Assembly (NCBI RefSeq): GCF_014268815.2
Contig: NZ_JABWRE020000001.1
Location: 3,477,001 to 3,541,000, forward strand
Origin: Pseudomonas urmiensis
Lineage (GTDB): Bacteria > Pseudomonadota > Gammaproteobacteria > Pseudomonadales > Pseudomonadaceae
Reading direction: 5' to 3'
Length of the DNA stretch: 64,000 nt
Under the pieces are notes generated by a model. The model was given only the letters and a program-made list of their open reading frames with translations. It was not told the origin of the DNA and did no database searches. Each line of letters starts with the position of its first letter. Positions within the stretch are counted from its first letter, which is position 1. Both the position numbers and the translations under genes were made by a program. Positions 1 through 8,788 of the stretch are shown one piece after another.

Positions 1-1047
1 AAGCTCAAGTACCGCCTGGCCCGCCAGGACCGTGAGGCGCCGCTGATGTTCATCATCGCCGGCACCGGCGCCCCCTACTCCAGCACCATCAACGAATACC
101 TGAAGAAACTCTACTACCAGGAAGGCTTCCACGTCGTGCAGCTGTCGTCACCGACCAGCTGGGACTTCATGAGCGCCGCCTCGCGCTTCGCTACCCCCGG
201 CATCACTTCAGAGGACGCCGAGGACCTGTACCGGGTCATGCAGGCGGTACGTGCCCAGCATCCGCGGCTGCCAGTCAGCGACTTCTACCTCACCGGCTAC
301 AGCCTGGGCGCACTGGATGCGGCATTCGTCAGCCACCTGGATGAAACCCGGCGCAGCTTCAACTTCAAGCGGGTGCTGCTGCTCAATCCGCCGGTCAACC
401 TCTACACCTCGGTCAGCAACCTGGACAAACTGGTGCAGACCCAGGTCAAGGGCATCGACCGCAGCACCACCTTCTATGAGTTGATGCTGGAAAAGCTCAC
501 GCTGTACTTCCAGGAAAAGGGCTACATCGACCTCAATGACGCCCTGCTGTACGACTTCCAGAAGTCGCGCCAGCACCTGTCCAACGAGCAGATGGCGATG
601 CTGATCGGCACTTCGTTCCGCTTCTCGGCGGCCGATATCGCCTTTACCTCCGACCTGATCAATCGCCGCGGCCTGATCACCCCACCGAAACAGCCGATCA
701 CCGAAGGCAGCACCCTGACGCCGTGGTTCAAGCGCGCCTTGCAGTGCGACTTCGAGTGCTACCTGACCGAGCAAGTCATCCCCATGTGGCGGGCCCGCAC
801 CGATGGCGGCAGCGTGCTGCAGCTGGTCGATCAGGTCAGCCTGTATGCGCTGGCCGATTACCTGCACAACACGCCGAAAATCGAGGTCATGCACAACGCC
901 GACGACGTCATCCTCGGCCCTGGCGATATCGGTTTTCTGCGCAAGGTGTTTGGCGATCGCCTGACCCTGTACCCGCACGGCGGCCATTGCGGCAACCTCA
1001 ATTACCGCGTCAACAGCGACGCCATGCTGGAGTTCTTCCGTGGTTAA
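1..1047 (+). CDS. alpha/beta hydrolase-fold protein, 5' end outside window
   Basis: The reading frame is open from base 1, so the true start lies upstream of the window; an internal ATG at 46 is unlikely to be the start. The visible part shows a serine-hydrolase nucleophile elbow (GYSLGA, preceded by a hydrophobic strand) and a late His in HGGHCGN, consistent with an alpha/beta hydrolase Ser-Asp-His triad. The substrate cannot be told. It overlaps the following mlaA gene by 8 bases, so the two are probably co-transcribed and translationally coupled, which hints at an envelope or lipid role. The family assignment rests on the motifs and general fold pattern only. Confidence 0.75.
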   Translation, partial: KLKYRLARQDREAPLMFIIAGTGAPYSSTINEYLKKLYYQEGFHVVQLSSPTSWDFMSAASRFATPGITSEDAEDLYRVMQAVRAQHPRLPVSDFYLTGYSLGALDAAFVSHLDETRRSFNFKRVLLLNPPVNLYTSVSNLDKLVQTQVKGIDRSTTFYELMLEKLTLYFQEKGYIDLNDALLYDFQKSRQHLSNEQMAMLIGTSFRFSAADIAFTSDLINRRGLITPPKQPITEGSTLTPWFKRALQCDFECYLTEQVIPMWRARTDGGSVLQLVDQVSLYALADYLHNTPKIEVMHNADDVILGPGDIGFLRKVFGDRLTLYPHGGHCGNLNYRVNSDAMLEFFRG

Positions 1048-1855
1048 AAGACTGCTGCTCGTCACCGCCCTGTTCGCTGCCGGCCCTGCCATGGCGGCGG
1101 AGATCGCGCCGCGCACCAGCGTGATCGAAGCCGACCCGGTGGTTACCCCCCAAGCAGAAAGCGATGGCTTTCTCGATCCGATGCGCGCGCTGAAATTCAA
1201 CCCTGGGCTCGACCAGCGTGAATTCGAACGCTCGACCCTGACTGCGCTCAACGTCTACGACCCGCTGGAGTCGATGAACCGGCGCATCTATCACTTCAAC
1301 TATCGCTTCGACCAGTGGGTGTTGTTGCCGGCGGTCAAGGGCTACACCGCCATCACCCCGCGTTTCTTGCGCACCGGGGTGAGCAACTTCTTCAACAACC
1401 TGGGTGATGTGCCCAACCTGTTCAACAGCGTGTTCCAGCTCAAGGGCAAGCGCTCGGCCGAGATCACCGCGCGGTTGATGTTCAACACCATCATCGGGGT
1501 CGGCGGCCTGTGGGACCCGGCGACCAAGATGGGCCTGCCCCGCCAGAGCGAAGACTTTGGCCAGACCCTGGGCTTCTATGGCGTGCCCGATGGGCCGTAC
1601 ATCATGCTGCCGATCCTCGGTCCCTCGAACCTGCGCGATACCACCGGGGTGGTGGTGGATTATGCTGGCGAGCAGGCGATCAACTTCCTCAATGTGGCCG
1701 AGGCCAGCACCGATCATCCGGAGATTTTCTTCGTCAGGGCGGTGGACAAGCGCTATACCACGGCCTTCCGCTATGGGCAGCTGAACTCGCCGTTCGAGTA
1801 CGAGAAAGTGCGCTACGTGTATACCCAGGCGCGCAAGTTGCAGATTGCTGAGTAG
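1040..1855 (+). CDS. mlaA: MlaA (VacJ) family outer-membrane lipid asymmetry protein
   Basis: MlaA removes misplaced phospholipids from the outer leaflet of the outer membrane and passes them to the periplasmic MlaC. The 271-residue product has the MlaA core: NVYDPLESMNRRIYHFN near residue 70, then the conserved FFNNLGDVPN and GVGGLWDPA segments and the PYIMLPILGPS region. The start is GTG at 1040, which overlaps the upstream gene. The N-terminus is a clean signal peptide ending around AMAAE, but I see no lipobox cysteine and no cysteine anywhere in the predicted protein, so this copy may not be a lipoprotein as E. coli MlaA is. The mlaFEDCB partners are not in the window. Confidence 0.9.
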   Translation: MVKRLLLVTALFAAGPAMAAEIAPRTSVIEADPVVTPQAESDGFLDPMRALKFNPGLDQREFERSTLTALNVYDPLESMNRRIYHFNYRFDQWVLLPAVKGYTAITPRFLRTGVSNFFNNLGDVPNLFNSVFQLKGKRSAEITARLMFNTIIGVGGLWDPATKMGLPRQSEDFGQTLGFYGVPDGPYIMLPILGPSNLRDTTGVVVDYAGEQAINFLNVAEASTDHPEIFFVRAVDKRYTTAFRYGQLNSPFEYEKVRYVYTQARKLQIAE

Positions 1856-1870
1856 GGAGGGCCAATACCG

Positions 1871-1926
1871 GCCCTATCGCGGGGCAAGCCCACTCCCACG
1901 TGCTGGGCTTGCTCGGCAATAGGGCG
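1871..1926. repeat. degenerate REP inverted repeat, probable terminator
   Basis: The arms beginning GCCCTAT and ending ATAGGGC contain decayed REP cores (GGGGCAAGCCC and GGGCTTGC). It sits between mlaA and the convergent patatin gene and could fold into a long hairpin that stops transcription from both sides. Confidence 0.6.
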
Positions 1927-1940
1927 GGCCCTGCACAGCA

Positions 1941-3083
1941 TCACAATCCCAGAAATTGCCCCAGCTCGCGGCGCTTGGCCAGGGCGTCGTTGCGCCCCAG
2001 CTCGATCAGCTCGCTGCAATAGCTCGCCTCGAACAAGAGATAACTCAACACCCCTGCCCCGCTGGTGCGGGTCGCTCCCGGCCCGCGCAAGAACATGCGC
2101 AACGCCGCCGGCAATTCACGCCGATGGCGCGCCGCAATCTCATCCAGTGGCTGACTTGGCGCCACCACCAGCACCTCGATCGGCGCCAACCCCAAGCGCC
2201 GCGCGTCCAGGTGAGCGGGCAACAGGTGGCTGAGGTGATTGAGCCGCTGCAGCAGCTCGATGTCATCTTCCAGGCTGTCAATGAAGGTGCTGTTGAGCAT
2301 GTGCCCACCAATCTGCGCCAGGCTGGGCTGCTGACCGCTAAACACCCGCTGGGTCGGCAACGGCGGCGCCGGCCGCTGCGGGTTGCCGCTGACCCCGACC
2401 ACCAGCACCCGACTGGCGCCCAGGTGCAAGGCCGGGCTGATCGGCGCCGACTGGCGCACCGCGCCATCGCCAAAATACTCCTCGCCCAGTTTGACCGGAG
2501 CGAACAGCAGCGGGATCGCCGAGCTGGCCAGCAGGTGCTCGACCGTCAGCGCCGTGGGCCGGCCAATGCGCCGATGGCGCAGCCAGGGCTCGATGGTGTC
2601 GCGGCCCTGATAGAAGGTCACCGCTTGCCCGGAGTCGTAGCCAAAGGCGGTGATGGCCACGGCGCGCAACTGCTCGCTGGCCAAGGAATGGGTGATGCCG
2701 TCCAGGTCTAGATGCGCCTGCAACAGGCCGCGCAGCGGGCTGCTGTCGAGCAGCGCCACCGGCAGTTGGCCACCTAGGCCTAACAGGCTGTGGCTGACGA
2801 AGCGGCTGGCTTGGCGGATGACCCCGGGCCAATCGCTGCGCAGCACCAGGTGGCTGCGAAAGTTCTGCCAGAAGTGGGTCAAGCGTTGTACCGATTCGCC
2901 AAAGCGGGTGGCGCCGCTGGCCAGGGTCACGGCATTGATGGCGCCGGCCGAGGTACCGACGATGACCGGGAAGGGATTGGCTGCGCCGGGGGGCAACAAC
3001 TCGGCGATGCCAGCCAATACGCCGACCTGATAGGCGGCGCGGGCGCCGCCGCCAGAGAGGATCAGGCCGGTGGTTGGGGTCAT
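1941..3083 (-). CDS. patatin-like phospholipase family protein
   Basis: The 380-residue product has the patatin signature: a glycine-rich oxyanion motif (GGGARA, residues 11-16), the nucleophile elbow GTSAG with Ser45, and a DGA dyad Asp in FGDGA near residue 207. These define a Ser-Asp lipid acyl hydrolase. No signal peptide or membrane segment is evident, so it is likely cytoplasmic, unlike the secreted PlpD/ExoU types. The C-terminal third (about residues 260-380) is Pseudomonas-type extension without a recognised motif. It is transcribed alone, convergent with mlaA. Confidence 0.85.
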   Translation of the reverse strand: MTPTTGLILSGGGARAAYQVGVLAGIAELLPPGAANPFPVIVGTSAGAINAVTLASGATRFGESVQRLTHFWQNFRSHLVLRSDWPGVIRQASRFVSHSLLGLGGQLPVALLDSSPLRGLLQAHLDLDGITHSLASEQLRAVAITAFGYDSGQAVTFYQGRDTIEPWLRHRRIGRPTALTVEHLLASSAIPLLFAPVKLGEEYFGDGAVRQSAPISPALHLGASRVLVVGVSGNPQRPAPPLPTQRVFSGQQPSLAQIGGHMLNSTFIDSLEDDIELLQRLNHLSHLLPAHLDARRLGLAPIEVLVVAPSQPLDEIAARHRRELPAALRMFLRGPGATRTSGAGVLSYLLFEASYCSELIELGRNDALAKRRELGQFLGL

Positions 3084-3116
3084 GTGGTCCTCCCTGGAAT
3101 CATTGGTGTTTCAGTC

Positions 3117-3196
3117 ATGGCCTCTTCGCGGGCAAGCCCGCTCCCACAGGGTTTTCACGATCCCTGTGGGAGCGGGCTTGCCCGCGAAGAGGCCAT
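3117..3196. repeat. REP pair (BIME) palindrome
   Basis: Two inverted REP units with arms ATGGCCTCTTCGCGGGCAAG and its complement are separated by about 12 bases. It lies between the start of the patatin gene and the end of the acyltransferase gene. Confidence 0.9.
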
Positions 3197-3212
3197 CACT
3201 GACACCCTGCAA

Positions 3213-4148
3213 TCAACGCTTTTTCTTGTCATACAACCGCGGCGCACCCTCTGGCCGCGATTTGAACCGCCGGTGCGCCCACAGGTACTGCTCGGGGCAC
3301 TCGCGCAGCACACCTTCGACCCACTGGTTGATGCGCAGGCAATCGGCCTCTTCGCTCTCGCCCGGGAAGTCGTCCAACGGCGGATGAATGACCAGGCGAT
3401 AACCACTGCCATCGTCCAACCGCCGCTGGGTGAACGGAATCACCCGTGCCTTGCCCAAGCGGGCGAACTTGGTCGTGGCGGTCACCGTCGCTGCCGGGAT
3501 GCCAAACAGCGGCACGAACAGGCTCTGCTTGGCGCCATAGTCCTGATCCGGTGCATACCAGATCGCACGGCCACTGCGCAGCAGCTTGAGCATGCCGCGC
3601 ACATCCTCACGCTCCACCGCCAGCGAATCGAGGTTATGCCGCTCACGACCGCTGCGCTGGATGAAGTCGAACAGCGGGTTGCCGTGCTCGCGGTACATGC
3701 CGTCGATGGTGTGCACCTGGCCGAGCAGCGCCGCGCCAATTTCCAGGGTGGTGAAATGCACGGCCATCAGGATCGCCCCTTGGCCATCGCGTTGCGCTGC
3801 CTGCAAATGCTCGAGGCCTTCGATATGCGCCAACCGCGCCAACCGGGCCTTGGGCCACCACCAGCTCATGGCCATTTCGAAGAAGGCGATGCCGGTGGAG
3901 GCGAAGTTTTCCTTGAGCAAATGCCGCCGTTGGTCGGCGGACAGCTCCGGGAAGCACAACTCCAGGTTGCGCGCGGCAATCCGCCGACGCTCGCCGGCCA
4001 CCCGGTACATCAGCGCACCCAAGGCGCGGCCGAGCCACAGCAGCGCGCGATACGGCAGCTGGACGGTCAGCCACAGCAGCCCAAGGCCTAGCCACAGGCC
4101 CCAGAATCGCGGGTGGAGAAAATACGGACGAAAACGCGGGCGTTCCAT
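3213..4148 (-). CDS. lipid A late acyltransferase (LpxL/HtrB family)
   Basis: This enzyme adds a secondary acyl chain (normally laurate) to Kdo2-lipid IVA or its precursor at the inner membrane. The 311-residue product has an N-terminal membrane anchor (about residues 12-35, LGLGLLWLTVQL), the catalytic HX4E motif (HFTTLE, near residue 133) and the APDQDYG segment typical of the LpxL/LpxM family. An in-frame TTG at 4163 is possible, but ATG at 4148 has a GGAAG ribosome site just upstream. It is divergent from minC. LpxL-type specificity is inferred; Pseudomonas carries several paralogues. Confidence 0.88.
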   Translation of the reverse strand: MERPRFRPYFLHPRFWGLWLGLGLLWLTVQLPYRALLWLGRALGALMYRVAGERRRIAARNLELCFPELSADQRRHLLKENFASTGIAFFEMAMSWWWPKARLARLAHIEGLEHLQAAQRDGQGAILMAVHFTTLEIGAALLGQVHTIDGMYREHGNPLFDFIQRSGRERHNLDSLAVEREDVRGMLKLLRSGRAIWYAPDQDYGAKQSLFVPLFGIPAATVTATTKFARLGKARVIPFTQRRLDDGSGYRLVIHPPLDDFPGESEEADCLRINQWVEGVLRECPEQYLWAHRRFKSRPEGAPRLYDKKKR

Positions 4149-4268
4149 TGAAGCTTCCGGCAAGACAAGGGCCGAGCATTCTACAACGGATCGCCGCCGG
4201 TTGCGGGCAACCGGCGTTCTCGTTATAAGTCAGGGCACTTTTTGAGCAACAAGCCGTCTATGCAGACC

Positions 4269-5012
4269 ATGAGCCTAAACCAGACCCCCGAAAGCGCCCC
4301 CGTGTTCCAGCTCAAAGGCAGCATGCTTGCCATTACCGTGCTGGAACTGGCGCGCAACGACCTCGAGTCCCTCGACCGGCAACTGGCGGCGAAAGTGGCC
4401 CAGGCGCCGAATTTCTTCAGCAATACCCCGCTGGTGCTGGCGCTGGACAAGCTTCCCGCCGACGAAGGGGCGATCGATTTGCCTGGGCTGATGCGCGTCT
4501 GCCGCCATCATGGCCTGCGCACCCTGGCCATTCGCGCCAGCCGCATCGAGGACATCGCCGCGGCGATCGCCATCGACCTGCCTGTGCTACCGCCCTCCGG
4601 CGCCCGTGAGCGGCCGCTGGAGCCCGAACCTGAGGTGAAGAAGCCCGAGCCAGTGCCTGCGCCGCCCGCGGAGCCAGAAATCCGTCCGACCCGGATCATC
4701 ACCACACCGGTGCGTGGCGGCCAACAGATCTATGCTCAAGGCGGCGACTTGGTGGTGACCGCCTCGGTCAGCCCCGGTGCGGAACTTCTCGCCGATGGCA
4801 ACATCCATGTGTACGGCGCCATGCGTGGCCGCGCCCTGGCAGGCATCAAGGGCAACACCAAAGCGCGTATCTTCTGCCAGCAGATGACCGCAGAGCTGGT
4901 CTCCATCGCGGGTCAGTACCGTGTCTGCGAAGACCTTCGACGCGACCCGTTGTGGGGGGCCGGCGTGCAGGTCAGCCTGTCCGGCGATGTGTTGAACATC
5001 ACCCGTCTTTAA
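4269..5012 (+). CDS. minC: septum site-determining protein MinC
   Basis: MinC inhibits FtsZ polymerisation away from mid-cell and is recruited to the membrane by MinD. The N-terminal domain (about residues 10-105, starting VFQLKGSML) is followed by a Pro/Glu-rich linker and the C-terminal beta-helix domain, which begins at the conserved [10 protein letters not shown] and contains the GNIHVYG and GRALAG repeats. Start choice is uncertain: in-frame TTG at 4242 and ATG at 4260 and 4269 are all possible. I use 4269 because it gives the short N-terminus usual in Pseudomonas, though none has a strong ribosome site. It is first gene of minCDE. Confidence 0.93.
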   Translation: MSLNQTPESAPVFQLKGSMLAITVLELARNDLESLDRQLAAKVAQAPNFFSNTPLVLALDKLPADEGAIDLPGLMRVCRHHGLRTLAIRASRIEDIAAAIAIDLPVLPPSGARERPLEPEPEVKKPEPVPAPPAEPEIRPTRIITTPVRGGQQIYAQGGDLVVTASVSPGAELLADGNIHVYGAMRGRALAGIKGNTKARIFCQQMTAELVSIAGQYRVCEDLRRDPLWGAGVQVSLSGDVLNITRL

Positions 5013-5110
5013 CGGATACTTGCCGGCATTTTTAGAGCAACTTTTTCCTCGTTGCCATTTTGTGTATTTGCTGGGACTCGCGTCCCGATTATTTTTAGGG
5101 GTGAAACACC

Positions 5111-5923
5111 TTGGCCAAGATTCTCGTGGTTACTTCCGGCAAAGGGGGTGTGGGCAAGACCACCACCAGCGCCGCCATCGGTACTGGCCTCGCTCTGCGC
5201 GGCAAAAAGACTGTCATCGTCGACTTCGACGTGGGCCTGCGTAACCTCGACCTGATCATGGGTTGCGAGCGCCGCGTGGTGTACGACTTCGTCAACGTGG
5301 TCAACGGCGAAGCCAACCTGCAGCAAGCCCTGATCAAGGACAAGCGCCTGGAAAACCTGTTCGTCCTGGCTGCCAGCCAGACCCGCGACAAAGACGCGCT
5401 GACCCTCGAAGGCGTGGAAAAGGTCATCGAAGAGCTGGCCAAGGATTTCGACTACGTCATCTGCGACTCGCCAGCCGGTATCGAAAAAGGTGCCCACTTG
5501 GCCATGTACTTCGCTGACGAAGCGATCGTGGTGACCAACCCTGAGGTGTCCTCGGTACGTGACTCCGACCGTATGCTCGGCCTGCTGTCGAGCAAGTCGC
5601 GCCGCGCCGAGCGTGGCGAAGAGCCGATCAAGGAACACCTGCTGATCACCCGCTACAACCCTGAGCGCGTCAACAACGGCGAAATGCTCAGCATCGCCGA
5701 CGTCGAAGAGATCCTGGCGATCAAGCTCAAGGGTGTGATTCCAGAGTCCCAGGCCGTGCTCAAGGCCTCCAACCAAGGCGTCCCGGTTATCCTGGACGAC
5801 CAGAGCGATGCCGGCCAGGCGTACAGCGACACTGTCGACCGCCTGCTGGGCCAAGAGAAAGAACTTCGGTTCATCGATGTACAGAAGAAGGGATTCTTCG
5901 AGCGCCTTTTCGGGAGCAAATAA
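5111..5923 (+). CDS. minD: septum site-determining ATPase MinD
   Basis: MinD is the membrane-cycling ATPase of the Min oscillator; it binds MinC and MinE. The deviant Walker A motif (KGGVGKTT, signature Lys11 and Lys16) and the DFDVGLRNLD segment are intact. The C-terminal amphipathic membrane-targeting helix (KKGFFERLFG) is present. The product is 270 residues, as expected. The start codon is TTG; the upstream GTG at 5101 (gtgaaacacc) is out of frame, and the N-terminal MAKILVVTSG is the family norm. It lies 98 bases after minC and 3 bases before minE. Confidence 0.97.
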   Translation: MAKILVVTSGKGGVGKTTTSAAIGTGLALRGKKTVIVDFDVGLRNLDLIMGCERRVVYDFVNVVNGEANLQQALIKDKRLENLFVLAASQTRDKDALTLEGVEKVIEELAKDFDYVICDSPAGIEKGAHLAMYFADEAIVVTNPEVSSVRDSDRMLGLLSSKSRRAERGEEPIKEHLLITRYNPERVNNGEMLSIADVEEILAIKLKGVIPESQAVLKASNQGVPVILDDQSDAGQAYSDTVDRLLGQEKELRFIDVQKKGFFERLFGSK

Positions 5924-5926
5924 ACC

Positions 5927-6181
5927 ATGAACCTTTTTGACTTCTTTCGTGGCAGACAAAAACAGACCAGCGCGTCGGTAGCGAAAGAGCGTCTACAGAT
6001 CATCGTGGCGCACGAGCGCGGCCAGCGCACTACGCCGGACTACCTGCCCGCCTTGCAGAAGGAGCTGGTCGAGGTGATCCGCAAGTACGTCAATATCGGT
6101 AACGATGACGTGGTGGTTGCCCTGGAAAACCAAGGCAGCTGCTCGATCCTCGAGCTGAACATCACCCTGCCCGAGCGTTGA
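5927..6181 (+). CDS. minE: cell division topological specificity factor MinE
   Basis: MinE stimulates MinD ATPase activity and drives pole-to-pole oscillation so that MinC acts only at the poles. The 84-residue product has the usual length, an N-terminal amphipathic/anti-MinCD segment ([10 protein letters not shown], then residues 19-32) and the C-terminal topological specificity domain ([11 protein letters not shown] onward). It is the last gene of minCDE and begins 3 bases after the minD stop. Confidence 0.97.
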   Translation: MNLFDFFRGRQKQTSASVAKERLQIIVAHERGQRTTPDYLPALQKELVEVIRKYVNIGNDDVVVALENQGSCSILELNITLPER

Positions 6182-6230
6182 TTCACGCTTTCGGGTAATC
6201 GCCACGGCGCCTGCTGACTAGCAGGTGGCT

Positions 6231-6311
6231 CGTGGGAGCGGGCTTGCCCCGCGATTACGCCAGACCCAGTTGCAGCGGGTCGGGTAATCGCCGGGCAAGC
6301 CCGCTGCCACG
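6231..6311. repeat. REP pair palindrome between minE and rluA
   Basis: Inverted REP units begin CGTGGGAGCGGGCTTGCC and end GGCAAGCCCGCTGCCACG. One base change in the right arm breaks perfect symmetry. It probably separates the min operon from rluA transcription. Confidence 0.85.
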
Positions 6312-6360
6312 CAGCCACTCCCAGTCCGCAGGCGCCGTTGGCATTTGCAGAGAACACGTA

Positions 6361-6996
6361 ATGCCGCTGTCGAACGTGCAGATCCTCCATGAAGACGCCG
6401 CCATCCTGGTGGTCAACAAGCCGACCCTGCTGCTCTCGGTCCCCGGCCGTGCCGAAGACAACAAGGACTGCCTGATCACCCGCCTGCAACAAAACGGCTA
6501 CCCCGACGCACTCATCGTGCACCGGCTGGATTGGGAAACCTCGGGGATCATCCTGCTCGCACGCGATGCCGACAGCCACCGCGAGCTGTCACGCCAGTTC
6601 CACGACCGCGAGACCGAGAAGGCCTACACCGCGCTGTGCTGGGGCCAACCCGCGCTGGACAGCGGCAGCATCGACCTGCCGCTGCGCTACGACCCGCCGA
6701 CCAAGCCACGGCATGTGGTGGACCATGAACAGGGCAAGCATGCGCTGACCTTCTGGCGCATCGTCGAGCGTTGTGGCGACTATTGCCGCGTCGAGCTGAC
6801 GCCGATTACTGGGCGCTCGCACCAGTTGCGGGTGCATATGCTGTCGATTGGCCATCCGCTGCTGGGTGATCGTTTGTATGCCAATCCCGAGGCGCTGGCG
6901 GCCCATGAGCGGTTGTGCCTGCATGCATCGATGCTGAGCTTCACCCACCCGGTAAGCGGGCAGCGCCTGAAGTTCGAGTGCCCGGCACCATTCTGA
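6361..6996 (+). CDS. rluA: dual-specificity rRNA/tRNA pseudouridine synthase RluA
   Basis: RluA makes pseudouridine 746 in 23S rRNA and pseudouridine 32 in several tRNAs. The catalytic HRLDWETSG motif (Asp near residue 57) is present, with the RluA-type LLSVPGR, FHDRETEK, PITGRSHQLRVHML and GHPLLGDRLYA blocks. The 211-residue length fits E. coli RluA and lacks the N-terminal S4 domain of RluB/C/D. The frame is open further upstream through the REP region, but ATG at 6361 gives the family N-terminus. Confidence 0.9.
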   Translation: MPLSNVQILHEDAAILVVNKPTLLLSVPGRAEDNKDCLITRLQQNGYPDALIVHRLDWETSGIILLARDADSHRELSRQFHDRETEKAYTALCWGQPALDSGSIDLPLRYDPPTKPRHVVDHEQGKHALTFWRIVERCGDYCRVELTPITGRSHQLRVHMLSIGHPLLGDRLYANPEALAAHERLCLHASMLSFTHPVSGQRLKFECPAPF

Positions 6997-7017
6997 AGCC
7001 ATAGGTCCATCGCGGAT

Positions 7018-7045
7018 TCGTGGGAGCGGGCTTGCCCCGCGATGG
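7018..7045. repeat. single REP unit
   Basis: One REP core (GTGGGAGCGGGCTTGCCCCG) lies just after rluA without a complete inverted partner. Confidence 0.8.
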
Positions 7046-7106
7046 CACCGACACAAATTCCCGGGCAATTACGCTAAACTCGCGCCACTGCTGTCTGGAG
7101 TGACTT

Positions 7107-8396
7107 ATGCGCGATGCTTTGAACCAGGGCCTGATCGAATTTCTGAAGGCCTCCCCGACGCCCTTCCACGCCACCGCCAGCCTGGCCCAGCGCCTCGAAG
7201 CCGGCGGCTACCAGCGCCTGGACGAGCGCGACAGCTGGGCCACGGTGCCTGGCGGGCGCTACTACGTAACCCGAAACGACTCCTCGATCATCGCTATCAA
7301 GCTCGGCAAGCACTCGCCGCTGCTCAGTGGCATCCGCATGGTCGGTGCCCACACCGACAGCCCGTGCCTGCGGGTCAAGCCGCAACCTGAGCTGCAACGC
7401 CACGGCTTCCTGCAATTGGGCGTGGAAGTGTACGGCGGTGCGCTGCTCGCACCTTGGTTTGACCGCGACCTGTCGCTGGCAGGCCGAGTCACCTTCCGCC
7501 GGGACGGCAAGGTGGAAAGCCAGCTGGTCGATTTCAAGCTGCCCATCGCGATCATTCCCAACCTGGCCATTCACCTCAACCGCACCGCCAACGAAGGCTG
7601 GCCGATCAATCCGCAGCTCGAGTTGCCGCCGATCATCGCCCAAGTGGCGGGTGACGAGCGGGTCGACTTCCGCGCCTTGCTCACCGAGCAACTGGCCCGT
7701 GAGCACGATCTAAACGCCGACGTTGTGCTCGATTACGAGCTGAGCTTCTACGACACTCAGGACGCCGCGCTGATCGGCCTGAACGCTGACTTCATCGCCG
7801 GCGCGCGCCTGGACAACCTGCTGTCGTGCTACGCCGGCCTACAAGCGATGCTGGCCTCGGACAGTGACGAAACCTGTGTGCTGGTGTGCACCGATCATGA
7901 GGAAGTCGGCTCGTGCTCGGCCTGCGGCGCCGACGGGCCGATGCTCGAACAAACCTTGCAGCGTCTGCTGCCCGATGGCGACGAGTATGTGCGCACCATC
8001 CAGCGCTCGCTGATGGTTTCGGCCGACAACGCCCACGGCGTGCACCCCAACTATGCCGACAAGCACGACGGCAACCACGGGCCCAAGCTCAATGCCGGGC
8101 CGGTGATCAAGGTCAACAACAACCAGCGCTACGCCACCAACAGCGAGACCGCGGGCTTCTTCCGCCACTTGTGCATGGCCGAAGAGGTGCCGGTGCAGAG
8201 CTTCGTGGTGCGCAGCGACATGGGCTGTGGCTCGACCATCGGCCCGATAGCCGCCAGCCATCTGGGTGTGCGCACGGTGGATATTGGCCTGCCGACCTTT
8301 GCCATGCACTCAATCCGCGAGCTGTGTGGTAGCCACGACCTGGCGCACCTGGTGAAGGTGTTGACGGCGTTCTATCGCACTCGCGAATTGCCCTGA
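7107..8396 (+). CDS. apeB: M18 family aminopeptidase
   Basis: This is a cytosolic di-zinc aminopeptidase of the aspartyl aminopeptidase family, which removes N-terminal residues, typically acidic ones, from peptides. Metal and catalytic motifs are all visible: [13 protein letters not shown] (first His and Asp), ARLDNLLSC (bridging Asp), DHEEVGS (Glu pair), [10 protein letters not shown] and the terminal MHSIRELCG (last His). The 429-residue length is normal. It has its own promoter region after a REP unit and is followed by a REP pair. Confidence 0.93.
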   Translation: MRDALNQGLIEFLKASPTPFHATASLAQRLEAGGYQRLDERDSWATVPGGRYYVTRNDSSIIAIKLGKHSPLLSGIRMVGAHTDSPCLRVKPQPELQRHGFLQLGVEVYGGALLAPWFDRDLSLAGRVTFRRDGKVESQLVDFKLPIAIIPNLAIHLNRTANEGWPINPQLELPPIIAQVAGDERVDFRALLTEQLAREHDLNADVVLDYELSFYDTQDAALIGLNADFIAGARLDNLLSCYAGLQAMLASDSDETCVLVCTDHEEVGSCSACGADGPMLEQTLQRLLPDGDEYVRTIQRSLMVSADNAHGVHPNYADKHDGNHGPKLNAGPVIKVNNNQRYATNSETAGFFRHLCMAEEVPVQSFVVRSDMGCGSTIGPIAASHLGVRTVDIGLPTFAMHSIRELCGSHDLAHLVKVLTAFYRTRELP

Positions 8397-8410
8397 GTTA
8401 GTACCGGCCT

Positions 8411-8480
8411 CATCGCGGGGCAAGCCCGCTCCCACGCAGACCGCCTGTGCATAAGCGTGGAGCGCGCTTGCCCCGCGATC
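8411..8480. repeat. REP pair after apeB
   Basis: CATCGCGGGGCAAGCCCGCT is followed about 30 bases later by an inverted, slightly changed copy ending CTTGCCCCGCGAT. Confidence 0.85.
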
Positions 8481-8576
8481 GGGCAGGTACAGGCAAAACA
8501 CCTGCCACGGATCAAGCCCCACCCCGCCCCAGCCGCTATGCTTACTACATGGCCCCAAAGCAGAAGGATTCTGTCC

Positions 8577-8744
8577 ATGTCCCCGTTCATCTCGCTGTTC
8601 TTGCCGGTATTCCTCCTGCTGATGCTGCTGACCATCGGTTTCAGCCTGCGCGAGCGTAATGTCGGAGTGGTGATGATGTGGGTCGGTACGCTCGGCATTT
8701 TCGGCATCATGTGCTGGAAGATCCTTGAGAAACTGCCCACATAA
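8577..8744 (+). CDS. small inner-membrane protein, 55 residues
   Basis: The product starts MSPFISLFLP and is almost entirely two hydrophobic segments (about residues 3-23 and 31-47) joined by a short basic loop SLRERN, with a basic C-terminal tail. It would be a two-span inner-membrane protein. The frame is open upstream, but ATG at 8577 follows an AGAAGGAT ribosome site. It ends 44 bases before the mechanosensitive channel gene on the same strand, so the two may be co-transcribed. I do not recognise a family and give no function. Confidence 0.65.
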   Translation: MSPFISLFLPVFLLLMLLTIGFSLRERNVGVVMMWVGTLGIFGIMCWKILEKLPT

Positions 8745-8788
8745 ACCTCTACACTCGGTCAATCGTTTGACCTGAGGTAGATTTCCCG

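Noticed and set aside
208..1251. Long open frames on the opposite strand over many genes
   Set aside because: High-GC coding DNA gives long shadow frames; these lack ribosome sites and family motifs, and the sense frames are clear genes.
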